IMG/VR virus record: IMGVR_UViG_3300044631_003039
Coordinates: 1 to 34,499 of that record
Length of the DNA: 34,499 bases
Source: a virus
Direction: 5' to 3' (one strand)
Under the pieces are notes generated by a model. It saw nothing but the letters and a program-made list of their open reading frames with translations. It had not been told where the DNA came from and made no database searches. A program made the translations under genes and the position numbers. Shown here piece after piece: positions 28,659 through 34,499 of this stretch (positions are counted from its first letter, which is position 1; each line of letters starts with the position of its first letter).

Positions 28659-28923
28659 GGACGAGTTCCCCAGAGGTCGACTTCACAGGAAGGGCGCGGA
28701 GAGAAGAGCGAAGATCCTGGAGTGGATCTCGGAGTCCGCCCGGACGAGATCCGCAGCACCGACAGGTCGCGAGATGGCGAGGCGCCTCGGGATCAGTGCG
28801 CCTGCCGTCTGCCTCCACCTGAGGAGGCTGACCTCGGATGGTCGGGTCCAGATCCTCCACAAGGGGAGGGGCGGTCTGCAGTTCAAGGTCCCGGAGGTGG
28901 GGACGACGGAGCGCGTTCGTTGA
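28648..28923 (+). CDS. Winged-helix DNA-binding protein (LexA-like HTH), 91 aa
   Basis: Residues ~20-75 ('RRAKILEWISESARTRSAAP', 'TGREMARRLGISAPAVCLHL', 'RRLTSDGRVQILHKG') form a typical winged helix of the LexA DNA-binding or related type: three helices and a short wing. There is no LexA protease domain. It is the last rightward gene and overlaps the leftward holin-like gene by 41 bases. It could be a repressor of early or late promoters. Confidence 0.75.
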   Translation: MSSRDEFPRGRLHRKGAERRAKILEWISESARTRSAAPTGREMARRLGISAPAVCLHLRRLTSDGRVQILHKGRGGLQFKVPEVGTTERVR

Positions 28924-29131
28924 CCGATGGGGCGTTCCGAGCGTTCCCGTAGTTCTGACCAACGATGTTGACGACGACGAACATCAGACGGAGGAGTCGG
29001 GGGGCGGTCGGGGGTGGCTCCTTGATCATCGTGGACAGAACCGCGCACGCGGCAACCACCACCCCCGGCACGGCGATCTCTGGGGGAATGACCCCCAGGA
29101 TGACCGAGCAGACCTCTCCGTAGTCCATCAT
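28883..29131 (-). CDS. Holin-like membrane protein, 82 aa
   Basis: A membrane helix at about residues 7-35 ('VCSVILGVIPPEIAVPGVVV') is followed by a second hydrophobic segment ('RLMFVVVNIVGQNYGNARNA'). The ending '(G/Q)NYGNARNA' is characteristic of a group of small phage holin-like proteins located at the end of tail gene clusters. It would form lesions in the inner membrane to release endolysin. No endolysin is visible in this window. Overlaps the gene at 29128 by 4 bases. Confidence 0.72.
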   Translation of the reverse strand: MMDYGEVCSVILGVIPPEIAVPGVVVAACAVLSTMIKEPPPTAPRLLRLMFVVVNIVGQNYGNARNAPSVNERAPSSPPPGP

Positions 29132-29430
29132 CGTGGGTCTCCCTTTGCACGGCTGCCCCGGAGGTCGTCTTTCGTCACCATGTGTCGAGCAACGAACTCC
29201 CGGAACTCCGACGTCTCCTTGGTGTGATAGTCTATCTTACCCCAGAGCTTGTCGAAGTCCTCCCGGACCTCCTTCCGGAATGCTTGCAGGGTTTCGTTGG
29301 CCCGGTTCTCCGCTGCGGACGTTCGGTCCTCGGCGCGGGCGATCCGGTTGAAGAGGTGGGCGATGATCCCACCCAGTATCGTGATGGCTGCTCCGAGGAC
29401 CCACACGATCCACGACGGCTCGTCCTTCAT
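29128..29430 (-). CDS. Membrane-anchored coiled-coil protein, 100 aa
   Basis: One N-terminal transmembrane helix ('SWIVWVLGAAITILGGIIAH', residues 6-25) is followed by a long charged coiled coil ('ARAEDRTSAAENRANETLQA'). This resembles XhlA-type and other phage lysis accessory proteins, or an inner-membrane spanin component, though no lipoprotein partner is seen. It starts right beside the stop of the upstream gene and overlaps the holin-like gene. Confidence 0.68.
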   Translation of the reverse strand: MKDEPSWIVWVLGAAITILGGIIAHLFNRIARAEDRTSAAENRANETLQAFRKEVREDFDKLWGKIDYHTKETSEFREFVARHMVTKDDLRGSRAKGDPR

Positions 29431-29796
29431 TCACCCCATCCTCGGCACGACAAGTTGCAGGAGGTCTCGTGTCAGTCTCTGACCCAGGCTCGTAGTGAAA
29501 GTCAGAGCGATCCCGTAGTCCCGCTCCGGGAGCGCATCGTCACTCGTGCACCACCAGTAGATGACGAGGGAGTTGGAGCTGAGGTAGGGATCGTCGGATC
29601 CGCTCGGGGTGACGGTCAGATCGCCGGTCGAGATCGGCTCGCCGTCCAGTCGACGGACGACGATGGACTCTATCTCCGCGACCGTCGCTCCGGCAGGGGA
29701 GAGATCCGGAGCGAGATTCAACCCTCGCGTGTCGAGGTCTCCCGCACGAAGAGCGCCGAGTCGGACTGGGGGTGGGCGGAGCGAACTGTCCGACAT
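29431..29796 (-). CDS. Tail-associated beta-rich protein, 121 aa
   Basis: The middle part ('IESIVVRRLDGEPISTGDLT', 'YGIALTFTTSLGQRLTRDLL') fits the pattern of small phage proteins near tail fibres (fiber-tail adaptor-like: a conserved Asp/Gly beta-sandwich describing a scalar 'TVTPSGSDDPYLSSN' loop). The N-terminus is Pro/Leu rich. The likely role is in the tail fibre assembly, from position only. Confidence 0.6.
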   Translation of the reverse strand: MSDSSLRPPPVRLGALRAGDLDTRGLNLAPDLSPAGATVAEIESIVVRRLDGEPISTGDLTVTPSGSDDPYLSSNSLVIYWWCTSDDALPERDYGIALTFTTSLGQRLTRDLLQLVVPRMG

Positions 29797-29919
29797 CTAC
29801 GAGTCCTTCGACGATGGAGTGCGCGTCATGGGACTTGCAGTCGCGACTCGATGGACGGTCGGGGCCGAGGCGACCCTCAACGTCGAATAAGACTCGGAGG
29901 GTGCCGTCGGCGTCGCCAT
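29797..29919 (-). CDS. Small hypothetical tail-cluster protein, 40 aa
   Basis: ATG at 29919 (reverse strand) is preceded by GAGGAC, the frame is open for 40 codons and the TAG stop abuts the ATG of the next gene. It fills the only gap between the fibre and the 121-aa protein genes. Thr/Ser/Ala-rich with no recognised family. Weak support, based on packing and ribosome-binding site. Confidence 0.45.
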   Translation of the reverse strand: MATPTAPSESYSTLRVASAPTVHRVATASPMTRTPSSKDS

Positions 29920-29928
29920 TGCTCGTCC

Positions 29929-30819
29929 TCAGTATTCTATGATCGCGATCCCGACGGCGCCAGCCGCCCCGCCGAAATTGGAGCCGCCACCAGCCCCACC
30001 GCCGCCCGGCCCATTTCCTGCTGTGGGAAGGCCCGACGACGCTGCGCCGCCACCCCCGAGCGGGGAGCTCCCGCCCCGCCCACCGTAGCCTGTGGTCGCC
30101 CCGACGGAGAGGTGGAGCCCGGCGGAGCCGTCCCCGCCCGTTCCGTTCAACGTCCCGCCGGAGCCTGCCCCACCAGGTCCGTTGTTACCCTGCCCACCGC
30201 TCGCGGCGCCACCGCCACCACCTCCACCGGCGGCGGTCATTCCAGCTGCGGAGCACGTGGTGTCGCCTCCCGCCCCACCATCGTTGTTGGAGGCGAGCGG
30301 ACCCGTGTTTCCACCGCCCGCCCCGGCAGCTCCCACCACGAACGCAACCGTTCCCCCCGGAGTGACCGAGTGGATCTTCTCCGCGTAGCCGCCACCACCG
30401 CCACCGCCACCGCCACCTGACGAGGTGTTCCCCCCACCACCGCCACCGCCACCGATCAGCCGAATCCGGATCCTGTAGACGCCGGCTGGAACCGTGAAGG
30501 TGTGGGACCCTGCGGTGGAATAGACAACCATAGTGGTCGGAACGCCGGGGGCGGTTGCCCGGAGTGCCGCCACGAACGCGGTCGCCAGCGCAGCGATGTT
30601 TCCGTTGTCGACCGCGTTCTGCTCGGCGTCGGAGATGAACTTGCCGATCATGGCGGAGATCGACGAGGACTGTCGCCAGACCTTGTTCAGCTGGTTGGGT
30701 TCGGCGACGCCGTTCTGGAACCCAGTCCCGCGCGCAGTCAGCGAGTTGTATGCGCTCTGCGTGATGACGGTCGCGCCGGGATCCGTCGCGAAAGGAAGGT
30801 AGTCGTTGGTTCCGGGCAT
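29929..30819 (-). CDS. Glycine-rich tail fibre / adhesin, 296 aa
   Basis: Residues 1-90 are the virion-proximal part, with 'DPGATVITQSAYNSLTARGT' and 'GVAEPNQLNKVWRQSSSISA', a common N-terminus for phage fibres. Beyond residue ~115 ('TFTVPAGVYRIRIRLIGGGG') the protein is dominated by runs of 8-10 Gly separated by short Ser/Asn/Thr segments, like the polyglycine-rich adhesins (such as the S16 gp38 type), which place receptor-binding loops at the tip. The last residues 'GAVGIAIIEY' are conserved in such proteins. It probably sets host range. Confidence 0.82.
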   Translation of the reverse strand: MPGTNDYLPFATDPGATVITQSAYNSLTARGTGFQNGVAEPNQLNKVWRQSSSISAMIGKFISDAEQNAVDNGNIAALATAFVAALRATAPGVPTTMVVYSTAGSHTFTVPAGVYRIRIRLIGGGGGGGGNTSSGGGGGGGGGGYAEKIHSVTPGGTVAFVVGAAGAGGGNTGPLASNNDGGAGGDTTCSAAGMTAAGGGGGGGAASGGQGNNGPGGAGSGGTLNGTGGDGSAGLHLSVGATTGYGGRGGSSPLGGGGAASSGLPTAGNGPGGGGAGGGSNFGGAAGAVGIAIIEY

Positions 30820-30827
30820 GTGATCTC

Positions 30828-31517
30828 CTAGAGCTCCTCGGCCCAGGCGCCAGCGCCAAAGCCGCCGATGTAGTCGTTGTTCACGCCGAAGCCGAAGACC
30901 GGGCTACCGAAGACGGTCGTGATTCTGCTGTTGACCGCGACCCCGGCAGGCTTGACCGGGAAGATGCCCTGCCGTAGAAGAGCGATGATCAACGACCCCG
31001 GATAGTCTCCCGAGAGCGCGATCGTCATGGTCATGTCTTGATTGTCGATGACCAGGAGCTTGGCTCCAGTGTCCGGCTCCACGAGTATCTGCAGGATCGA
31101 CGGGAGCGACCCCATCGTTCCGTCCCACGAGTTTGCGGCGATCTTCGAGCGGATCAACGACCGGTAGGACGTGTCGTCCAGAGCAAACAGCCCCGATGGA
31201 GGACTGACTGTCGTCTTCCACACGCCCTGCCCGAACCCGAGCAAAGGATCCCCGAACGTGAAGAATGGCGCGATGTCGTCCGACACGTATCGGGACACAC
31301 CGACCCACTCCCCGACGACGTCGAGCTGAGGACCAACCGCCAGCGAGACGTCGAACCACCGACCGAAGTCGCACAGAACGGACCGAAGATCGAGCGACGG
31401 GTCCGTGACTCCTCGGACCACCGACACGAAATTGGAGGCGGAGCGGTTCGCGGCAGGGATGAGGTCCACATACTCGTCGGCGACGAAGCACGGCGCCGTC
31501 TCGATGGACTCCGACAT
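30828..31517 (-). CDS. DUF2612 baseplate protein, 229 aa
   Basis: 'LCDFGRWFDVSLAVGPQLDV' followed by 'VGEWVGVSR' near residue 48, then 'LDDTSYRSLIRSKIAANSWD' and 'SLPSILQIL' match DUF2612, a family that sits directly after baseplate J in contractile-tailed phages and links to the fibre. The end 'PVFGFGVNNDYIGGFGAGAW' is also typical. ATG 31517 is preferred to TTG 31520 since GAGGA precedes it. It would attach the fibre to the baseplate. Confidence 0.85.
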   Translation of the reverse strand: MSESIETAPCFVADEYVDLIPAANRSASNFVSVVRGVTDPSLDLRSVLCDFGRWFDVSLAVGPQLDVVGEWVGVSRYVSDDIAPFFTFGDPLLGFGQGVWKTTVSPPSGLFALDDTSYRSLIRSKIAANSWDGTMGSLPSILQILVEPDTGAKLLVIDNQDMTMTIALSGDYPGSLIIALLRQGIFPVKPAGVAVNSRITTVFGSPVFGFGVNNDYIGGFGAGAWAEEL

Positions 31518-31524
31518 CAAATCC

Positions 31525-32697
31525 TCACGATACGACCAGGGTCACGTCGGCAGGGTCGCACGCTGCGACCTCGTCGAACGCGACGGCGATATTCGAGGGC
31601 CCTGGGGAGCCCGGACTCACAGCGATGAGGATCCCAGTGATCCGGTAGGTGTTGCTCCCCTGTCCACCGGAGAGGCTCGCGGGAACATACAGCCGAGTCA
31701 GGTAGAGATCTTCGCCAATCTGCAGCTCGTTGATGTAGTCGGACACCTGCCGCCGGATGGCGTCCCCGACACCGGAGGTGTATCCGCCCATGGCGGTCAG
31801 CGAGATCTCGACGACGATATCGAGAACCGTCGGTCTGGAGAAGCTGATATCCCTGGGAACCCCATAGGCGTCCACGACGACCTCTGTGGTTGATCCGTAG
31901 GTTCCGCACCCCGGACCCTTCTTGAGGGCAATCGTCTCCGCGATGGTCGTGGCGTCCCCACCTTCGACAACGATCGCGATGGAGTGGGCAGGAATTCCGT
32001 TCGCGTCCGTGGAGTCCGTGTCGTTCTCGAGGCCAGCGTATCTCGTCACGTTTTCGACCGCTGCCACGGACGCAACGATTCCGTCCATGACGGAGCGGGA
32101 GGGAAGTCCGGTCGACAGCCGCTGCCGACGCCGCAGCTCGGCGTCTGTCTCAACCGGAGCTCCCGGGGACGCGGGGCTCGGGTTGTTCGCGCTCGACCAA
32201 CCGAGAACCGGATTGAGGATCGTCGTGATCGTGTCCGCCGCAGCCGTCACGAGACCAGGGATGCTGGCGGTCGCAGTGACCGTGATCTCGCCCGCCAGCG
32301 GGATAACGACGGTCGCCGGAAGATCCCACACGGTTCCCAGCTCGTCCTGAACCTGGCCGTTCGAGATCGTCGTTCCAACCGTCCCCCCGATCAGGATGTC
32401 GACGGTGGACCGAGACGGCACGTTCCTCGCGATGCCGTTGATCTGGACGATCCTGCTGAGGCCGACGCCCTGGGCGGTCGTGGGGGACACTGTGTTGTAG
32501 GCATTCCGGACGGCGTTGTTGGAGTCCGAGATGGCCAGGGCGAAGATACCAACGAGCTGGCCGTCCTGAGTGTCCGCGTCGAGGACCGTGTCGTCCCCGT
32601 AGATCTGCCGGAAAAGAGCCTTGACGCCCTCCAGAACCTCCGCGTAGGACGGTACGTGAACTCCGGTCTCGTCGATCGTGGTTGTGGGAATGGTCAT
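31525..32697 (-). CDS. Baseplate J-like protein, 390 aa
   Basis: A structural protein of the contractile tail baseplate (P2 gpJ/T4 gp6 type). 'DADTQDGQLVGIFALAISDS' near 45, 'VGLSRIVQINGIARN' near 75, 'ETDAELRRRQRLSTGLPSRS' near 185 and 'VENVTRYAGLENDTDSTDAN' near 215 are family features. ATG 32697 overlaps the end of the gp25-like gene, in agreement with translational coupling. It places the phage among contractile-tailed (myovirus-like) phages. Confidence 0.92.
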   Translation of the reverse strand: MTIPTTTIDETGVHVPSYAEVLEGVKALFRQIYGDDTVLDADTQDGQLVGIFALAISDSNNAVRNAYNTVSPTTAQGVGLSRIVQINGIARNVPSRSTVDILIGGTVGTTISNGQVQDELGTVWDLPATVVIPLAGEITVTATASIPGLVTAAADTITTILNPVLGWSSANNPSPASPGAPVETDAELRRRQRLSTGLPSRSVMDGIVASVAAVENVTRYAGLENDTDSTDANGIPAHSIAIVVEGGDATTIAETIALKKGPGCGTYGSTTEVVVDAYGVPRDISFSRPTVLDIVVEISLTAMGGYTSGVGDAIRRQVSDYINELQIGEDLYLTRLYVPASLSGGQGSNTYRITGILIAVSPGSPGPSNIAVAFDEVAACDPADVTLVVS

Positions 32698-33053
32698 ACT
32701 GCCCCCGAGGTCGTGACGTCGGCCGCACCATAGATCGTGTCGACGCGCGCCGCAACGACCCACCTTCTGGTCGGACGGTCGAGGCGAGCGTTATAGGAGA
32801 TGAGGGACCGAACGCCAGGAGTGTCGAGTATCTGAGACCGAAGAACCAGGTCCCTCGTTCCTGCCGTGTATTTCCCCAGGATCTGCGACTCCCACGGAGT
32901 TCCGGCGGACTGGTCCGCAAACCACTGGCCGAGCCAGAGGTCCAGTCGAGTCCGAACGCGCTGAGCGACTGCCTCGGGGGAGTCGAGGAGATAGTCCGCC
33001 AACCCGCCCCCAAAAGCAAAGTCCCCAGACTCAGTCAGGCGCCGGACTCTCAT
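32694..33053 (-). CDS. gp25-like baseplate wedge protein, 119 aa
   Basis: 'AVAQRVRTRLDLWLGQWFAD' then 'GTPWESQILGKYT' and 'SQILDTPGVRSLISYNARLD' match the T4 gp25/Mu gp46-like lysozyme-fold baseplate protein. Length is normal. In T4 gp25 forms the base of the sheath in the inner wedge. Its end overlaps baseplate J by 4 bases. Confidence 0.85.
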   Translation of the reverse strand: MRVRRLTESGDFAFGGGLADYLLDSPEAVAQRVRTRLDLWLGQWFADQSAGTPWESQILGKYTAGTRDLVLRSQILDTPGVRSLISYNARLDRPTRRWVVAARVDTIYGAADVTTSGAV

Positions 33054-33062
33054 CTCGCCTCC

Positions 33063-33629
33063 TCAGACCACGGATCCGTCGAGATCGATGATCGGTGCCT
33101 TGATGTGGACCTTCGTCGTGGCCTCGACGCGGATGACCCCCGGCTCCACTCCCATGTCGATCCTCATGGATGCATCCGCGTTCCGGATCGTCACTCCCTG
33201 CGCAGGAACTGAGCCGGGGGCGGCTGCCTGGGAGAACGGTCCGGGAATCGCGAACGCGTCGCTGAGATCGTGCATGCGGACGTCGTTGGCCGGCTGGACA
33301 CCGCCCGACTGCCACCAGAAGTCGATGCGCCTGGACGCGAAGACGAGGAGGACCTCGTCCCCAGGTCCGAGCGGAAAGGACATGAAGTATCCGCCGCCGC
33401 GAGGGAACACGATCGGAACGTCCGGGACGACCGGGAGCCTGGCCCAGGTCCGGCGACCGTTGTTGTCGAACACTGCGGGCATGACGGTTGGCTGAACGTT
33501 GCACGTCCGTCGAGTCCCGTCGACCGACACAACGACGCCGGGCATGGACGTCCAGACGCCCGACAGTCGTCCGTCGACAGCCGACCGAAAGGCCTCCTGG
33601 TCGTCCCCGAGCCTCAGACGGTAGTCCAT
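33063..33629 (-). CDS. Gp138/gpV-like baseplate spike protein, 188 aa
   Basis: 'MPGVVVSVDGTRRTCNVQPT' near 29, then 'PRGGGYFMSFPLGPGDEVLL' and 'VFASRRIDFWWQSGG' are the OB-fold core of Gp138 N-terminal domain spike proteins, with a beta-helix-like end ('IRVEATTKVHIKAPIIDLDG'). It would form the membrane-piercing tip of the tail tube. Located between hub and gp25-like genes as in related phages. Confidence 0.85.
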   Translation of the reverse strand: MDYRLRLGDDQEAFRSAVDGRLSGVWTSMPGVVVSVDGTRRTCNVQPTVMPAVFDNNGRRTWARLPVVPDVPIVFPRGGGYFMSFPLGPGDEVLLVFASRRIDFWWQSGGVQPANDVRMHDLSDAFAIPGPFSQAAAPGSVPAQGVTIRNADASMRIDMGVEPGVIRVEATTKVHIKAPIIDLDGSVV

Positions 33630-33632
33630 GAT

Positions 33633-34499
33633 CTAGGGTCCTGTCACCATCATACCGATCACTCCGCGAGAGATCGGCGCCGTTCCATTGACGGCGAGTA
33701 GAACCAAGTCCGAATACCAGTCGTTCCCCCGAGTGTCGCCGAGGAAGTCTACAGCTACGATGTGGTAGAGGCCATCCGACGCGATGCTCGGGAAATAGTT
33801 GATCGCGCCGTAGGCCGGGGAGAACGGCGCCGTCGCGATGTCCCTCTGATTTATCCTCACGAGACCTCTGGGTCTCATAGCGGGATTGAGGAGCGCTCTC
33901 GCCATGATCCCGTTCTGGGTCTGGTTGGGTATCCCGATCAGGCCGGTCCGGGAGTTCAGGTCGATCACGATCGCGCGAGGGTTGGTCTGCCCCAGCCGTG
34001 CGACGGACAGCCGCTCGTCCTGGATGGACCACACGAGATCGTTCCCGCGAGCGAACGTTCGCATCTGATCCCGGGACATGCCGAAGATCGCTCTCCCGCG
34101 AGGGGACGGCTGACCGGCAGCGGCGACGTCGGCCGGGAGAGGATCGACGGAGATTCCGTATGGCCGAAGAGTGGAGCCGATCGCGCTGTAGACTGCCTCT
34201 CGACTGTAGCCTGCACCGAGCGTGGCCGACACGAGGGCCTGCGTGATCGCCTCGTCGCCATCCGCAGCCATGATATGTAGATACGTGTCGATGGCGTTCT
34301 GCCTGCCGTATCTCGTTCGCTTTATGTTCCCTTTGAAGACGAGTCCATAGGCGCCCTGCTCGTATCCGGCGTAGAGCACGATGTCCGTGAACTCGTCCCG
34401 GATGAGATTGGACGTCTGCTCGGAGACGTTGTAGAACATCGCATCCACAGAGTTCGGCGTCTGGATGTCGGCGTGCCGAACGTGGAACTGGCACTTGAA
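33633..34499 (-). CDS. Baseplate hub protein (5' end beyond window)
   Basis: The frame stays open past GTG 34448 to the window edge, adding 'FKCQFHVRHADIQTPNSV', so the gene continues outside. 'PNSVDAMFYNVSEQTSNLIR', 'IVLYAGYEQGAYGLVFKGNI' and 'NAIDTYLHIMAADGDEAITQ' are typical of phage hub proteins (T4 gp27-like/Pam3 gp18 type), which anchor the spike. At least 288 residues are encoded here. Its direction fits the leftward tail operon. Confidence 0.82.
   Translation of the reverse strand, partial: FKCQFHVRHADIQTPNSVDAMFYNVSEQTSNLIRDEFTDIVLYAGYEQGAYGLVFKGNIKRTRYGRQNAIDTYLHIMAADGDEAITQALVSATLGAGYSREAVYSAIGSTLRPYGISVDPLPADVAAAGQPSPRGRAIFGMSRDQMRTFARGNDLVWSIQDERLSVARLGQTNPRAIVIDLNSRTGLIGIPNQTQNGIMARALLNPAMRPRGLVRINQRDIATAPFSPAYGAINYFPSIASDGLYHIVAVDFLGDTRGNDWYSDLVLLAVNGTAPISRGVIGMMVTGP

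Noticed and set aside
29990-30460. Repetitive C-rich DNA as a repeat array or CRISPR
   Set aside because: It encodes the Gly-rich part of the fibre on the reverse strand; there is no regular repeat-spacer unit.
1-34499. tRNA genes, integrase, attachment site or origin
   Set aside because: I looked for cloverleaf patterns, integrase motifs and iteron-like repeats and found none that I can support by eye; a tRNAscan run would settle tRNAs.

Overview
The window is part of a high-GC tailed dsDNA bacteriophage genome. Genes are packed tightly, most neighbours share a 4-base GTGA or ATGA stop/start overlap, and GTG starts are very common. The baseplate genes (hub, Gp138-type spike, gp25-like wedge, baseplate J, DUF2612) point to a contractile-tailed, myovirus-like virion. 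I see no integrase, lysogeny repressor, tRNA gene or CRISPR array. The host cannot be fixed from the sequence. GcrA-like helix-turn-helix proteins hint at Alphaproteobacteria, while an MSMEG_6728-type protein and a probable leaderless start would fit an actinobacterium. Both ends of the window cut through a gene.

Bases 1-28,923 are transcribed rightward and hold the early and replication genes. In order they are: small hypotheticals and a conserved 299-aa protein; an archaeo-eukaryotic-type primase; a DUF5675 protein; a DEDDh exonuclease; a MSMEG_6728-type protein; a GcrA-like regulator; a run of small hypotheticals; and a UvrD-like SF1 helicase. Next comes a nucleotide and modification block: aGPT-Pplase-like enzyme, UDG-like protein, thymidylate-synthase-fold enzyme, HD phosphohydrolase, DUF3310 protein, family A DNA polymerase, MazG-like protein and PD-(D/E)XK nuclease. 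The remainder is a promoter-rich accessory stretch with DUF2786, Toprim-domain, CxxCxxCC, DUF6011-like and DUF932 proteins, a P-loop kinase resembling 5-hydroxymethyl-dU DNA kinases, an SNF2-type helicase and a winged-helix protein.

Bases 28,883-34,499 are transcribed leftward and encode tail tip and lysis functions: hub (partial), spike, gp25-like, baseplate J, DUF2612, a glycine-rich fibre, three small proteins and a holin-like protein. The two transcription units converge and overlap by 41 bases with no terminator between them.

Two things stand out. First, a thymidine-like synthase, a DNA-base kinase and an aGPT-Pplase-like transferase together suggest hypermodified thymidine in the phage DNA, supported by HD and MazG pool-control enzymes. 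Second, a family of eleven near-identical promoters (TTTCGC, 17 bases, TASANT, usually with an A[AG]GAATT element upstream) drives the small operons. Four of these have a short 5'-end stem-loop followed by a strong ribosome-binding site, and several have their -10 box built from the stop codon of the preceding gene. No stretch longer than 300 bases lacks a gene.
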